Positions 30,737-43,657 are shown, numbered from the stretch's first letter. The stretch: DNA of 64,000 nucleotides from Bufo bufo (GCF_905171765.1 NC_053390.1:591691793-591755792); one strand, 5' to 3'. The notes: generated by a model from the letters alone, not told the origin. Numbers and translations are program-made.

Positions 30737-31879
30737 TAACAGAGATCTGCTGCCGGCAAACCACTAGACAGCATTTGCAACTTAACATAAGCTCATGAGA
30801 TACTTACCGTTTAATTAACCCTTTTCAATTATATTGTTTGACTCTGCCTAATGTCTGGCTTATATAAATTAAATGAGCAAAGTGAAAAAGCAACACATTA
30901 TTACAATTACTAAATTAGTATAGGTGAGCAGTTTTCTCTCCACTATCTCCTAAGCATCTGTGCATTTTTCCCAAAGCCATGGTTATTAAATACTAGAGTT
31001 GAGCAGACACCTGGATGTTCGGGTTCGATGGGTTCGGCCGAACAATACAAAAAAGTTTGAGTTCGGGACCCGAACTTGACCCTGAACCCGAACCCCATTG
31101 AAGTCAATGGGGACCCAAACTTTTGAGAACTAAAAGGGCTCTAAAAATGTCATGGAAAGGGCTAGAGGGCTGCAAATGCCAGCAAAATGTGGTTAAGAGC
31201 ATGGCAAGTGCGCTGCAAACAAAACTGGACAGGGAAATGAGTTTAAATAACATAAAATACATAAAAATAAAAAATAATAATCTTGATCTAGGAGGACGAG
31301 GTCCATATGGAGTAGGAGGTTGAGGAGGCAGGGTACACCCCAAAACATTGGGTAATATAACCTGTGATAACCCCCTCCAGTCGTGCTAAACACACGTTTA
31401 GACAATACACTGGCTGCAGGAAGCTATTAAAACGGAAGAATCGAAGGAAAGGAGGGGGCGTGCGGCAATTGCCCACTCCCGACTCGGGGAGGTAGTGATG
31501 ATAAATAACAATACAGGACTCTTAAGATGCCCTGTTATTCGAATGATTAATAAAAAATTATAGGGAATGTCACTGGGGTATTTTGGATTTGAAAACGTTA
31601 GACAGGAGAGGCCCTGCTGCCGCTTTGTTGACTCTAGATAACTTCTGCCTGATTGCACATCCCCGTGACGTCCACAATCCATTTGGATATCCTCTCTATT
31701 AACTTTTGATGTTCTTTTCTGAGCCTACCATGTTGATCATCGGCGAATCAGGGTTCCACGCCGGAGAGGGAGCTTGAGAAGGAGATACCACATCCAAGAG
31801 AGGGCAATGGATGAAATTAAATGTTGATCGAGCAGAAAAGTGGAACAAATTATTGAAGCCGAAGCTTACAAGTAGAGAA

Positions 31880-32325
31880 GTAAATTTTGGAAGTTTTATT
31901 CCCTGTCAGCTATGCAGAGCAGGGGTTTGTATACGGCAAAATTGGTAAAATGTTACCTGACAATGTAACAGACGATTTTTTGAAATTTATGTTCCTATCA
32001 CCTATGCAGAGCAGGGGTTTAATCACGGCAAAAATGGTCAAATGTCACCAAAGAATGTAACAGCAAGTACAGCAGGGGTATACCACAGCCACAAATTGGT
32101 GAATTTCACCCGAATATGTAACAGACAAATTAGTGAAATGTTACCTGTCTACTAGGTATACCAGTGGTATATCACACCCAAAAATTTGTGAATTTCACCA
32201 GAAAATGTAAGACAAATTAGTGTTTTTTTTTTTTACCTGTCTACTAGGTACAGCAGGGGTATATCACACCCGAAAATTGGTTAATTTCACCCGAATATGT
32301 AACAGACAATTTAGTGAAATGACAT
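31880..32325. repeat. hAT-A 3' subterminal tandem repeats (about 95-bp units)
   Basis: Four to five imperfect units contain AGCAGGGGTATATCACACCC, TTGGTGAATTTCACC and ATGTAACAGACAAATTAGTG. Repeated subterminal motifs are typical transposase-binding regions of hAT elements; binding here is inferred. Confidence 0.7.
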
Positions 32326-32601
32326 AAAGTAAAATACGTACAAATAAAAAATAAAAAAAACTTGATTTATGAGGTGGAGGTCCATATGGAGTAGGAGTTT
32401 GAGGAGGCGGTGGATGTAATGGTATAGGTGAAAGCCACGGTGGAGAAGGACAAGGTAGCCAACACTGGTCTCTGGTTTAAAATTTTTTTTATCATTTTTT
32501 TTTATTAGGGTACACTCCAAAAGAGTGGGAAATATCCAAAATACAACAATGAGCAATTGCGCTGTAGTTTAAAAATGGCTGGTTAAGGCCAGTATACATG
32601 T

Positions 32602-35600
32602 CTATTCTGCACAAGGTACGGACAAGTCCTGTGGGATCCATGCCTGGTTCATTTTAATGAACGTGAGCTTGTCCACATTGGCTGTGGACAGGCGGCTGCG
32701 CTTGTCTGTGATGACGCCCCCTGCCGTGCTAAACACACGTTCAGACAGTAATCTGGCTACAGGGCAGGCCAGCACCTCCAAGGCAAAAAGGGCAAGCTCA
32801 GGCCATGTGCCTAATTTGGAGACCCAGAAGTTGAAGGGGGCAGACCCATCATTCAGTAGGTGTAGGAGTGTGCACACATACTGCTCCACCATGTTGCTGA
32901 AATGCTGTCTCCTGCTAAGACGTTCCATATCAGCTGGTGATGCTGGTTGTTGTGGCATGCTGACAAAGCTTTTCCAAATTTTGGCCATGCTAACCCTGCC
33001 TTCTGAGGTGCTGGTGGTGCCCCAGCTGAGTTGGCAACCTCTTTCTCCTCCTCTGCTTTTGCCTTGTGATTCCACTATCTCCCAGCTGTCAGGTGGGAAC
33101 GCCACCAGCAGCTCGTCTACCAGCGCGCGCTTGTACTCGCGCATCTTACGATCACGCTCCAGTGACGTAATAATGACGGTACGTTGTCCTTGTAACGGGG
33201 ATCCAGCAGCGTGGCCACCCAGTAATCAGCACAAGTTAGAATGTGGGCAACTCGTCGGTCATTGCGGAGACACTGCAGCATGTAATCACTCATGTGTGCC
33301 AGGCTGCCCAGAGGCAACGAAAAGCTGTCCTCTGTGGGAGGTGTATGGTCTGTGTCCCCTGTATCCCCATAGCAATGCACCAGTGATGCCCATGAGCTGG
33401 TCTGGGTGCCACCCTGCTGTGAACACGGTTCCTCCTCCTCCATCTCCTTTTCCATGCTCCAGAACTGTGCCCTGGCTGGACAATTGTGTACCTGGCATTT
33501 GTGGGTGCAGGAACCCTCGGAGATACTTGTGAATGACTGTCCGGAAACCCTATGAAATGATCGCTCTTCCTCCTCCTCCTGTGCCACATCCTCTTCCATC
33601 ATCGCCAGCAGCGTTTTTTCAAGGAGGCATAGAAGTGGGATAGTAACACTGAGAACGTTATCGGCACTGGCCATGTTGGTGGAGTACTCGAAACAGCGCA
33701 ACAAGGAACACAGGTCTCGCATGGAGGCCCAGTCATTGGTGTTGAAGTGGTGCTGTTCCGCAGAGTGACTCACCCGTGCATGCTGCAGCTGAAACTCCAC
33801 TATAGCCTGCTGCTGCTCACACTGTCTAGCCAGCATGTGCAAAGTGGATTTCCACCTTGTGGGCACGTTGCATATGAGGTGGTGAGCGGGATGGCCAAAG
33901 TTACGCTGCAGCGATGACAGGCGAGCAGCAGCAGGGTGAGAACGCCGAAAGCACGCACAGACGGCCCGCACTTTATGCAGCAGCTCTGACATATCGGGGT
34001 AATTTTTAAGGAACCTCTGCACCACCAAATTCAGCACATGCGCCAGGCAAGGGATGTGCGTCAAACCGGCTGGTCCCAGTGCTGCTCCGAGATTTCGCCC
34101 ATTATTGCACACCACCAGGCCGGCCTTGAGGCTCACTGGCACCAACCACTCATCGGTCTGTTGTTCAAGGCCCGTCCACAGCTCCTGGGCGGTGTGGGGT
34201 TTGTCCCCCAAACAGATACGTTTTAAAACTGCCTACTGTTGTTTACCCCTGGCTGTGCTGAAGTTGGTGGTGAAGGTGTTACGCTGACCGGATGAGGAGC
34301 CGGTAGAGGATGAGGAAGCGGAGTAGGAGGAGGAAGCAACAGGAGGCAAACTGAAGCGCTCTGCAATCCTCGGTGGTGGAAGGACATACGCCAAACTGCT
34401 ATCTGCCTCAGGCCCAGCCGCCACTGCATTTACCCAGTGTGCTGTTATGGAGATATAACATCCCTGACCTTGCTTACTGATCCACGTATCCGTAGTTAGG
34501 TGGACCTTGCCACAGATGGCGTTGCGCAGTGCACACCTGATTTTGTCCCCCACTTGGTTGTGCAGGGAAGGGATGGCACGCCTGGAAAAGTAGTGGCGGC
34601 TGGGCATGACGAACTGTGAAACAGCCACCGCCATAATGCTTTTAAAACTCTCCGTCTCCATCAGACGGAATGACAGCATTTCAAAGGCCAGTAATTTTGA
34701 AATGCTGGCATTCAGGGCCAGGGATCGCGGGTAGGTAGGGGGGTACTTCCTCTTCCATTTAAGTGTTTGTGAGATGTAGAGCTGAATGCTTCCGTGGGAC
34801 ATTGTGGAGATGCTTGGTGACCCAGGTGGTGGTGTTGCTGGCAGATCCTCTGTTTGCGGTGTGGCAGGTGACACTGTCACTCCAGAGGTGGATGAAGAGG
34901 CCGAGACTGCAGCAGAAGAGGAAGCAGGAGGAGCCAGAGACCTTTCTTGGTTTTTGAGGTGTCTACTCCACTGCAGCTCATGCTTTGCACTTAGATGCCT
35001 GGTCATGCAGGTTGTGCTCAGATTGAGAACGTTTATGCCTCGCTTCAGGCTCTGATTGCACAGCATGCAAACCACTCGTGTCTTGTCGTCAGCACATTGT
35101 CTGAAGAACTCCTTGGAGCTGGCTTTGGTGTGCTCCGTCCCTTGCTGCGGTGGGAAGTAGCAGGCATACTGTCTAGGGGACGGCCGCTCCGCTTTTGCAA
35201 CCTGCTCCCTCTTCTGCTGTGCTGGTGGCTCTCTGCGACCACCGCCTCTTCCTCCGAACTACACAGGTCACTCGCATGACCTTGCTTTCATGTGGGGTCG
35301 AGGACCTCATCGTCCTCCACATCATCTTCCACCCAGTCTTCACCCCTGCCCTCCTTGTCGGTCTGCACACTTTCGAAAGCCAGAGCAGTTGGCACCTGTG
35401 TTTCGTCATCATCCGAGACGTGCTGCGGTAGTCCTCCCATGTACTCATCTTGAAACATAAGTGGTTGGGCATCGGTGCACTCAATCTCTTCGACTTCTGG
35501 AGTACGGCTAGGTCGATGGCCCTGGGAAAGCCTGCTAACAGAGTCAACAAAAAGCAGAAGAGACTGCTGCATGACTTGGGGCTCAGACTGCTTGGCTGAT

Positions 35601-35851
35601 TTGCAAGGGGGTGAGGTGAAAGACTGATGGACATCGGCTGCAGATGCCAACTCTGATATTTCAGCAGGAGACTGGGTGGGAGACAATGTAAAGGAACTGG
35701 AGCTACTGTCAGCAACCCAATCTACTATCGCCTGTACTTGTTCTGGCCTCACCATTCGTAGAGCCGTTTTAGGCCAGACCAAATACCGCTGAAGGTTCTG
35801 TCGCCTACTCGCACCTGAGGAAGGTGTTTTACTTGTGCGTGTAGCTGGCAC
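32602..35851 (-). pseudogene. hAT-A transposase (BED finger, DDE, hATC), copy 2, frameshifted
   Basis: Segments 35851-35288, 35075-34233, 34211-33117 and 33144-32602 follow one another on the minus strand. They cover an acidic N-terminus, then a BED-type zinc finger (CMLCNQSL...TRHLSAKH). The catalytic core has VHLTTDTW (first Asp) and VVCNNGRN, where the family has CDNG, so the second Asp is Asn. HIPCLAHVLNLVVQRF and ATLLDPRYKDNVPSLL follow. The C-terminal hATC dimerisation domain reads FWVSKLGTWPELALFALEVLACPVARLLSERVFSTAGGV. Breaks occur near 35280, at about 34230 and near 33130. With the Asp-to-Asn change the protein would be inactive even if read through. Confidence 0.87.
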
Positions 35852-36190
35852 AGATCGACCACGTCCTCTCCCTGCAACAGGAGCTCCACCAGCAGCACCA
35901 CGACCTGGGCCACGTCCCTAAGGCATCGTTCACATTACCGTTTGATTTTCCGTTCTATATGTAATCCGTTCTAATTAACGGAAATCATTACAATAACGGA
36001 AAGCCAACTGACAGTAACTGACAACATATATTGCGTTAATTTAACGGATAGACCAAGCGGATCCCTTAAAAAAAAAATGACATAATGTATCCGTTTGCTT
36101 TCCGTTATTATCCGTTATTCATTAATTTATGATGGATCTTTTAGTTTTTTTATCCATTAGTTTCCTCCCACTTTCAGACAGTATATATAC

Positions 36191-37656
36191 ATGGATACGT
36201 CCTTGTACAATTTGAGTTGTGGCTTTAGGGATTGCAAGCTTGAAATGCTGTTGGCTGATCAGTTTTTTTCGTTGGATTATTTTATCCTAAGGATGAAATG
36301 GAAACAAAGGCAATTACAATCCCAGAGAAGAAGATATTGGGTTCATCCAATAACCTCAGCACGATGCACAAGAGGAGTATTCTCCACTTTATATCAAGAT
36401 CTTCGCCGTCACCCTGAAATTTTTTTTGATTATCTACGTCTGAGTGTGTCAAGCTTTGACCATCTTGTGCTGAAACTACAACAACGTCTACGTAGAAGGA
36501 ATACCAAATTCAGACGTAGCGTGTCACCAGAAGAACGCTTAATGGTTACCCTAAGGTAAATGTACTTTTATTTACTTTTTTACTTTACATTTTTTTTTTT
36601 CAGAGCTTTGATATGATGTTCAAGCAAAAGTGTATATAACAGTAGACTGTCATGAGCTAGGGAGAGCGTGGTGTCACGTTGCGATGTTCTAATAATACTT
36701 TCAAATATGCTATTATGTTGATTTCTGGAGCAAACAGAGAATTTAAAATTGTTTTTCCTTATATTTTAGATTTCTTGCCACTGGTGAAAGTCTATCAAGT
36801 CTGCACTTCCAGTTTTGCCTGGGTAAATCGACCATTTCCTACATAGTACAATGTACACATGTAAAGCAATCTGGGATCTGCTTCGTGAGGATTATATTCC
36901 ACATCCAACAACACAACAGTAGACAGAAATAGCGACCACATTTTATGAGATAACCCAATTTCCCAACTGCCTAGGAGCCGTCGATGGGAAACACATTAGG
37001 ATTTTAAAACCTCCGGGTAGTTGTTCATTGTTTTTTAACTATAAAAAATACTTCTAATTTTGATGGCGATTGCGGATACGCAGTACAAATTTGTGGCTGT
37101 GGATATTGGGGCCTTCGGCCGGACCAATGACTCTAAAGTCTTCAAGAACTCTAATATGGGACATAGAGTATACTCTGGTAATTTTAGTTTCCCCAATCCT
37201 CGTTCTTTACCTGGAACTACTGAATGTAACATGCCATTTGTGTTGATTGGCGATGAGGCCTTTTAAATGTCATTTAATCTGTTGAAGCCGTATGAAAGCC
37301 GTGGACTAAATTATTACAAACTCACAAGGGCAAGACGTATGGCCGAATGTGCATTTGGGATACTGACCAACCGATGGAGAATATTCACCAGACCTATTCA
37401 ATTGAAAACAGACTGTATTGACGATGTTATAAAAGCCTGTGTGATTCTGCATAACTATTGCCAAACACATGAACCATTGAGTTTTGAATCTGGGCCCTCA
37501 GTCCCAATGCACAAGAAAATGCTACTGGTCCACTTTCAACCACGGCAGTTAACAGTTTGCGGGACAGCTTTGCTCAATATTTTACGTCCCCTGCTGGTTC
37601 AGTTCCTTGGCAGGAGCAAATTATCTAAACTACTTGTCCATGCTACAAGTTTATGA
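36191..37656 (+). pseudogene. Harbinger DDE transposase with intron, broken
   Basis: Exon 1 (36191-36556) includes RRYWVHPI, RGVFSTLYQDLRRHPEIFFDYLRLS and SPEERLMVTLR. A GT-AG intron follows (about 36557-36770, donor GTAAATG, acceptor TATTTTAG), then FLATGESLSSLHFQF. The catalytic residues can be followed: FPNCLGAVDGKHI (first D, about 36980), AVDIGAFGRTNDSKVF (second D, 37098-37140) and ARRMAECAFGILTNRWRIF (E, about 37330-37385). Defects: frameshifts or stops around 36870-37060 and an in-frame TAA at 37264 after GDEAF. The normal enzyme cuts and pastes the element together with its Myb-like partner; this copy cannot. Confidence 0.85.
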
Positions 37657-38010
37657 TGCTGTGTGTGTGTGTGCGCATCACTTGACTATAATTTTTTTAA
37701 CCCCATTATGTCTTTACAGTGTTCTGTTGTCATGTGTAGACCTATCTATTAATGTCAAAGAATTATAAAATGTATTTCTCAAATGTGAGAACACATACCA
37801 TTTGGTTTTGTTAGTTTTAAAAAAAACAACTTCAAGTATTTTTTATCGTTAAACGTTTTTACTCTTTGCATATAATAAAATTTGTTTTAAATCATTGTTT
37901 TGAGTAATAAAATATTTCAATATATAAAATAACAGTCCCCAAATGGGGAAACATTGTAGAAACTGCCTAACATGGGCAAACATGAATTATTTCTTTTGGT
38001 GGTAGCCACT

Positions 38011-39405
38011 TTATTGACCGTGTGGACTGCTGGACCCTCTGTCAGTGTCATGATACTCCATCAAGGCACTCATAAAAGTATCAAACGATGTTGAATGTTG
38101 TGCAGGAGTCGGGGGCCGTGGAGTGTGTAGCGAATGAGAGTCAGACACCTGAGATGAATGGGGCGAATGTGAAGTAGATGGAGTGGTAAAAGTGTGAGGA
38201 GCTGGAAAGAAAGAGGGAGAAACACTCCCCGCAGTATAGGTTGGGGTACTGGACCGAGAGGGGGGATTGAATTGGCAAGTGGAGAAAGAAGTGGAAGGAG
38301 GATAAGGCATTGGTTGGTTTGAATACGATGGGCCATAAGACTGTGGTCTGTGAAAATAAGTATTTGAAGGTTGGTAGTATTGGGATGGGGCATAAGAATG
38401 TGGTGTGGGAAAAGAGGGTCGTGGTGGATATGTCTGGGATGGGGGGCGGTGCACAAAATTAAACATGGTTTGCGTCAATGCCATCCGACATTGAAAATTC
38501 TCTTCCAGAGACAGACGATCCATCCACGGAGCGAGAGTTAAAAGAAAACTCTGATTAGGAGTAAGGGGATCCGGCCGCCCCGCCCCCTCCAGAGTCCGGA
38601 TGTGGTTCAGAATCTCCTCCTTAGTCCTAAACATGTTATCTTCTACTCTCTTCAAATTGTCCCTTACAATTTTTGCTAGGTCTTCTATCTCCGCAAAAAT
38701 TCTCCTACCTGTTCCATGCCTCCTACGTACTCCTGCAAAAGCACTGTCTACTTGATGTTCTGCAGTTTCCATAGTAGCAGATGGAACAGGTAGGGGATCG
38801 TCTGTTTGTGGAACAGGATTTTCATTGACAGAAGCTCCAGCAGCCTGTACTGTTTCCTCTTCCGAGGGCTGAAGAGTGCTTGAGTGAGTCCTACAAAGAG
38901 AAAAAACAAAAATAAATTTTTGGCCCATTGCAAAATGTAATCACAAAATTACTTACTGTCTCATTTCTGCAGACCTTCTCAGGAACTGCAGCAGGGGAGC
39001 GTATCGGTAGGTCCGAATGTTCCTCGCCCCGGATCCGCTCGGAAGGTCTCTTTCTGTGTGGAGGTCGCAGATAAAGCGATCCCTCATTGACCTCCACCGA
39101 ATCACTATGATCTCCCCTATTGAATTAAAAACACTTATTTATTATACATGTAAATAACATCAGAGGTTCTGTTGGCACTGTAGTCAACTCACCACAAGCC
39201 TGTTGTTGACGGTCAGTCATATTCTCCCAGTTTTCCACTAGGGCTCTAAAAATTTCAGACCACATACGCCGGGGGCTATGTGGTCCGCATGAAGCCGCTG
39301 GGACTGGTCCCATAGTGCTGGTCTCTCCTCCACGAGATGGATGAGGAGTTCCTGGTCAAAATGGATGTTTGTTGGAATATCCTCATCCGAGTGACTTCTG
39401 GAACC
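38011..39405 (-). pseudogene. Harbinger MADF/Myb-like DNA-binding protein, three exons
   Basis: In transcript order on the minus strand, exon A (about 39405-39193) holds the start of a MADF domain (DQELLIHLVEERPALWDQ) and, after a frameshift, RRMWSEIFRALVENWENMT. Exon B (39116-38957) reads RDRFICDLHTERDLPSGSGARN and YAPLLQFLRRS, the rest of that domain. Exon C (38890-38011) begins THSSTLQPSEEE and has a helical segment near AEIEDLAKIVRDNLKRVEDN and a long Pro/Ser/Tyr-rich tail ending SSSPHGQ. All three internal junctions obey GT-AG. An Arg/Gly-rich upstream exon is possible near 39600-39680. In this superfamily the protein binds the termini and carries the transposase to the nucleus. Confidence 0.7.
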
Positions 39406-40027
39406 CTATAGACAGTGATAATTAATTAAGTTTGATGTGAAACCAACAACACTCCAGCTGTGGAGAAACTCTGCCAGGATGCACACTTGGTGTTCTTGGA
39501 ACATCATATGGAAGAATGCAACATGGTGTGAGTTGTAGTTTCACCGCTACTGGAGTGGCAGAGATTGAGCATCTATAACGGAAGAAAATATATACTCACA
39601 GTCCCACAGCGACCACGGCCATGACCTCCTTCCATGACCCCTAGGAACTGGGCCACGTGGTCTTGTTGCTGGAGGAGAAATGACTGCTGGAGGAGAAATG
39701 GTTAGAAATTATTATGCTGTAAACTTTATTAGCATCTCTTTCCATTGCTATTCACGTATACCTGTCTTGGCTCGTGAGTAGTTGTCCTGCCCACATCTGT
39801 TGCAGGTTGTCTTTGGCTGAATTCCTATAAAACAATATATATTTTTTTTTATCTAGTGTTAAAGTAGTATTTAGTATTAGGGTATAGTATGCCCCATTTT
39901 CTAAATACATACTGTCTCCATTTGGGAGTGTGTCCTCTCCGTTTCATCCTGTGACCCGCTAGATGATGATTGCTCCTGAAATATTGTTTGACAAAAATTT
40001 ATTAGAATATATATATATATATATATA

Positions 40028-40947
40028 CAGTACAGACCAAAAAGTTTGGACACACCTTCTCATTCAAAGAGTTTTCTTTTTTTTTCATGACTATGAAAAT
40101 TGTAGATTCACACTGAAGGCATCAAAACTATGAATTAACACATGTTGAATTATATACATAACAAACAAGTGTGAAACAACTGAAAATATGTCATATTCTA
40201 GGTTCTTCAAAGTAGCCACCTTTTGCTTTGATTACTGCTTTGCACACTCTTGGCATTCTCTTGATGATCTTCAAGAGGTAGTCCCCTGAAATGGTTTTCA
40301 CTTCACAGGTGTGCCCTGTCAGGTTTAATAAGTGGGATTTCTTGCCTTATAAATGGGGTTGGGACCATCAGTTGCGTTGAGGAGAAGTCAGATGGATACA
40401 CAGCTGATAGTCCTACTGAATAGACTGTTAGAATTTGTAGTATGGCAAGAAAAAAGCAGCTAAGTAAAGAAAAATGAGTGGCCATCATTACTTTAAGAAA
40501 TGAAGGTCAGTCAGCCGAAAAATTGGGAAAACTTTGAAAGTAAGGGCTATTTGACCATGAAGGAGAGTGATGGAGTGCTGCGCCAGATGACCTGGCCTCC
40601 ACAGTCAACGGACCTGAACCCAATCGAGATGGTTTGGGGTGAGCTGGACCGCAAAGTGAAGGCAAAAGGGCCAACAAGTGCTAAGCATCTCTTGGAACTC
40701 CTTCAAGACTGTTGTAAGACCATTTCAGGTGACTACCTCTTGAAGCTCATCAAGAGAATGCCAAGAGTGTGCAAAGCAGTAATCAAAGCAAAAGGTGGCT
40801 ACTTTGAAGAACCTAGAATATGACATATTTTCTGTTGTTTCACACTTGTTTGTTATGTATATAATTCCACATGTGTTAATTCATAGTCATGAAAATAAAG
40901 AAAACTCTTTGAATGAGAAGGTGTGTCCAAACTTTTGGTCTGTACTG
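40028..40947. mobile_element. Tc1-like deletion derivative (920 bp) inside Harbinger
   Basis: Flanked by TA (40026-40027, 40948-40949). Inverted ends CAGTACAGACCAAAAAGTTT and their complement extend for about 230 bp. Inside, the plus strand begins MARKKQLSKEK-stop-VAIITLRNEGQSAEKLGK (N-terminal helix). It jumps directly to the C-terminus LRQMTWPPQSTDLNPIEMVWGELDRKVK (40574-40664), ending YFEEPRI. The two first catalytic Asp regions are deleted. It could only move with help from a full-length relative. Confidence 0.88.
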
Positions 40948-40968
40948 TATATACATATATATTATATA

Positions 40969-41048
40969 TGACACAGAGATAGATAGACAGAGCGCGAGAC
41001 ACAGAGAGAGACAGACAAACAGAGAAAAGACTGAGAGACAGAGAAAAA
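40969..41048. repeat. GA/GACA-rich simple sequence
   Basis: An irregular (GA)n and (GACA)n tract directly right of the Tc1 derivative. Together with (TA)n at 40009-40027 it brackets the insertion. Confidence 0.75.
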
Positions 41049-42239
41049 ATCTGTCTACTTACCACAATCTCCAATGGAGGGGTACTGTGGTCACTGCTGT
41101 TTTGTGACATTTCTGAAAAAATCTAAATACTTGATTTTAGTAATTAAATAAAAAACTACATTGACATCCATTATTCAACACGTGTTATGATGGAAAAGAA
41201 GGAACACAGACCTGTTCCCATACTGAGAACATTGCACTTGCTGGATAGCAAGCTATACTTTAGGCATGAAAAAAAATAATTTTCAGGACAACTTTTGTCA
41301 CATTGGGCAATTGATTCCAATAAGCGTGCCTGTATATCAGACTGAAAACTATAGGTGTGTAGATTCATCAGACAAGCAAATGTCTGGCCTCATACCGATT
41401 GGCTTGAATGTGTATGCTATATGCCCAATACGACCATTTTTAAAATGGAGGCACTAATCAGAAATTGCACGGAAACATGCGCAAAATGGAGTGCACAGGG
41501 TCTGTTCTTTTGCATTGTGAAGCCATCGTGTGCAGTTCACAGTATGGTCACAGAGCCATAACATAGTACTGTACATTAATAAGCACAGGGGCTAAAAAAC
41601 TGCACACACATCGTGGCTATGTCCATGGTATTCAATGGATTATTGTGGATGTGGAGAGATGTGGCTGACATTACTGTACGCAAATATTTCATGCTATCCT
41701 GCAACAATACATTTGGTATGAACATGATTTTACACTTTTTTAAACTTGCATTAAACTTTTACTTACTTTTTTTTGACTAGACAAGCTTTCTGCAGTGTGG
41801 TCTCATATAGTAAAGATTTAAAGATGGTCGCTGGGAGGGTCAGGTGATGGTCACTTTTTTCAGTCACTAGAGAACTTTTGCAGACAGAAGACTTTTCCAT
41901 TTGAGCATGCTCAGAACTAAAAACGGAACAGAATAACGGAGTGCATACAGGATCACATACAATGTACTCCGTTTCAATCCGTTACTCATTGACTACAATG
42001 CAAAAAGTAACGGATACGTTGTGAATCCGTTATTTGAGACGGGAGAAAAAGTCCTGCATGTAGGATTATTTTTTCCGTCTAAATTAACGTAAAGGTGACG
42101 GAATGGTGCCAAACGGAGTGTGAAATCAATACAAGTGAATGGGATTTTAAACGGAGTCGTTATTTTCCGTTTTATTCATCCTCTGAACGGAAGAATATAA
42201 CGGAAAGCCAAACGGTGATGTGAACGAAGCCTTATTTGA

Positions 42240-43135
42240 CGCTCTCCTCATATTTCTCATATTTCTTTTTGGGTGTTTTTTCAATAACAGAATAGAACAA
42301 CAGTATCTAATGCGTGTATCTCACACTGACAGATACAGCTAAGGCTGCAACATTCAGTATTTTGCCCAAAATGGGTGTTTTTTTAAACCCAGAATATTAT
42401 TGCTGTATTTTAAGCTTTTATCACAAACTGATAGATGCAACCAAGGCCGCAAATTTAGTATTTGGCCCAAATCGGGTGTTTTTTTAATAACAGAATATGA
42501 TAGCAGTATCTAACGCTTGTATTTCACACTGAGAGATGCAACAAGGGCTGTAAATTTTGTATTTTGCCCAAAAAGGGTGTTTTTTAAAACCCAGAAAATT
42601 ATTGCAGTATTTCAAGCATAAACTCTACACTGACTAATGCTGCATAGGCCCCAGATGGAGGGTATTGCTAAAAATAGGTGCTTTCTTAAACCCAGAAAAT
42701 TATTGAAGTATTTCAAGCTTATATTACACACTGACAAAACCTGCATAGGCCCCAGATGGAGTACTTGGGGTACTTTTTTAAACCCAGAAAAATAATTGCT
42801 TTATTTCAAGCTTGTATTTAACAATGACAGATGCAGCCAAGGCCACAAATTTAGTATTTTCCCCTAAATGGGTGTTTTTTTTAATAACAAAGTATGACAG
42901 TAGTATCTAGCGCTTGAATTTCACACTGACAAATGCAACAAGGGCTTTAAAATTTATTTTGCCCAAAAAGGGTGTTTTTTAAAACCCAGAAAATTATTGC
43001 AGTATTTCAAGCTTAAATTGCACACTGACTAATGCTGCATTCGTCCCAGATGGAGGGTCTTGCCAAAAATGGGTGATTTTTTTAAACCCAGAAAATAATT
43101 GCAGTATTTAAAGCTTCTATTTGACTTTCACAAAT
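42240..43135. repeat. hAT-A 5' subterminal tandem repeats (roughly 95-120-bp units)
   Basis: About eight imperfect units contain TTTTTTAAACCCAGAAAATTATTG, CAGTATTTCAAGCTT, ACACTGACAAATGC and TTTTGCCCAAAAAGGGTG in order. Units alternate between two types. This is the non-coding 5' flank of the hAT-A gene, cut off by Harbinger. Confidence 0.75.
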
Positions 43136-43657
43136 GCACATATGCTGTGTTGGTGCACAGAACTTGCATAAAATGGTCGCCGCCACCCACCTAACTAACA
43201 GACGCATAAAAGTTCTTTTTCTGGGTCACTGGGCTCAGGGCAGGGTAAAAAGATTGTGCATTGCTCCCACAAAACAAAATCTAGGTAGATCGCTGAGTTA
43301 ACAAGCACTTCAGATTAAAGATTCTGTCCTATTCTCTCCCTCACAGCAGCAGCATCCTATCCCTACACTAATAAGAGCAAAATGACGTGCAGCGCTACGT
43401 GACTCCAGCTTATATAGAGGCTGGGTCACATGCTGCACTGGCCAATCACAGCCATGCCATTAGTAGGCATGGCTGTGATGGCTTCTAAGGGCACACGAGT
43501 TAAACGCTTGTTGATTGGCTGCTCTGCCGCCTTTCAAAAAGCGCCATTAACTCGCCGAACACCAAACCCGAACCTTCATTGAAAAGTTCAGGTCCGGGGT
43601 CCGAAAAACCTAAAGTTCGATACAGACCCGAACTTTTCGCTCAACCCTATTAAATAC

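Larger units (their letters stand above)
35922..42231 (+). mobile_element. PIF/Harbinger DNA transposon inserted in hAT-A
   Basis: Terminal inverted repeats GGCATCGTTCACATTACCGT (35922) and, reversed, GGCTTCGTTCACATCACCGT (from 42231). TAA at the left and TTA at the right fit the TWA target preference but are not identical. It carries both proteins of the superfamily: a DDE transposase on plus and a MADF/Myb-like protein on minus. A Tc1 derivative sits at 40028-40947. Confidence 0.85.
30994..43649 (-). mobile_element. hAT-A DNA transposon, full span, interrupted by Harbinger
   Basis: The ends TAGAGTTGAGC (30994) and GCTCAACCCTA (ending 43649) are inverted. They are flanked by the perfect 8-bp duplication TTAAATAC (30986-30993, 43650-43657), the hAT signature. 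The transposase is on the minus strand (32602-35851). A Harbinger element (35922-42231) is inserted in the 5' part of the gene. Without it the element is about 6.3 kb. Both sides carry subterminal tandem repeats. Segment 31340-31420 repeats a decayed piece of the dimerisation-domain coding sequence found at 32706-32790. Confidence 0.88.

Noticed and set aside
32657..33532. 291-aa plus-strand ORF
   Set aside because: Antisense of the hAT-A hATC region, whose minus-strand frame has the recognisable domain.
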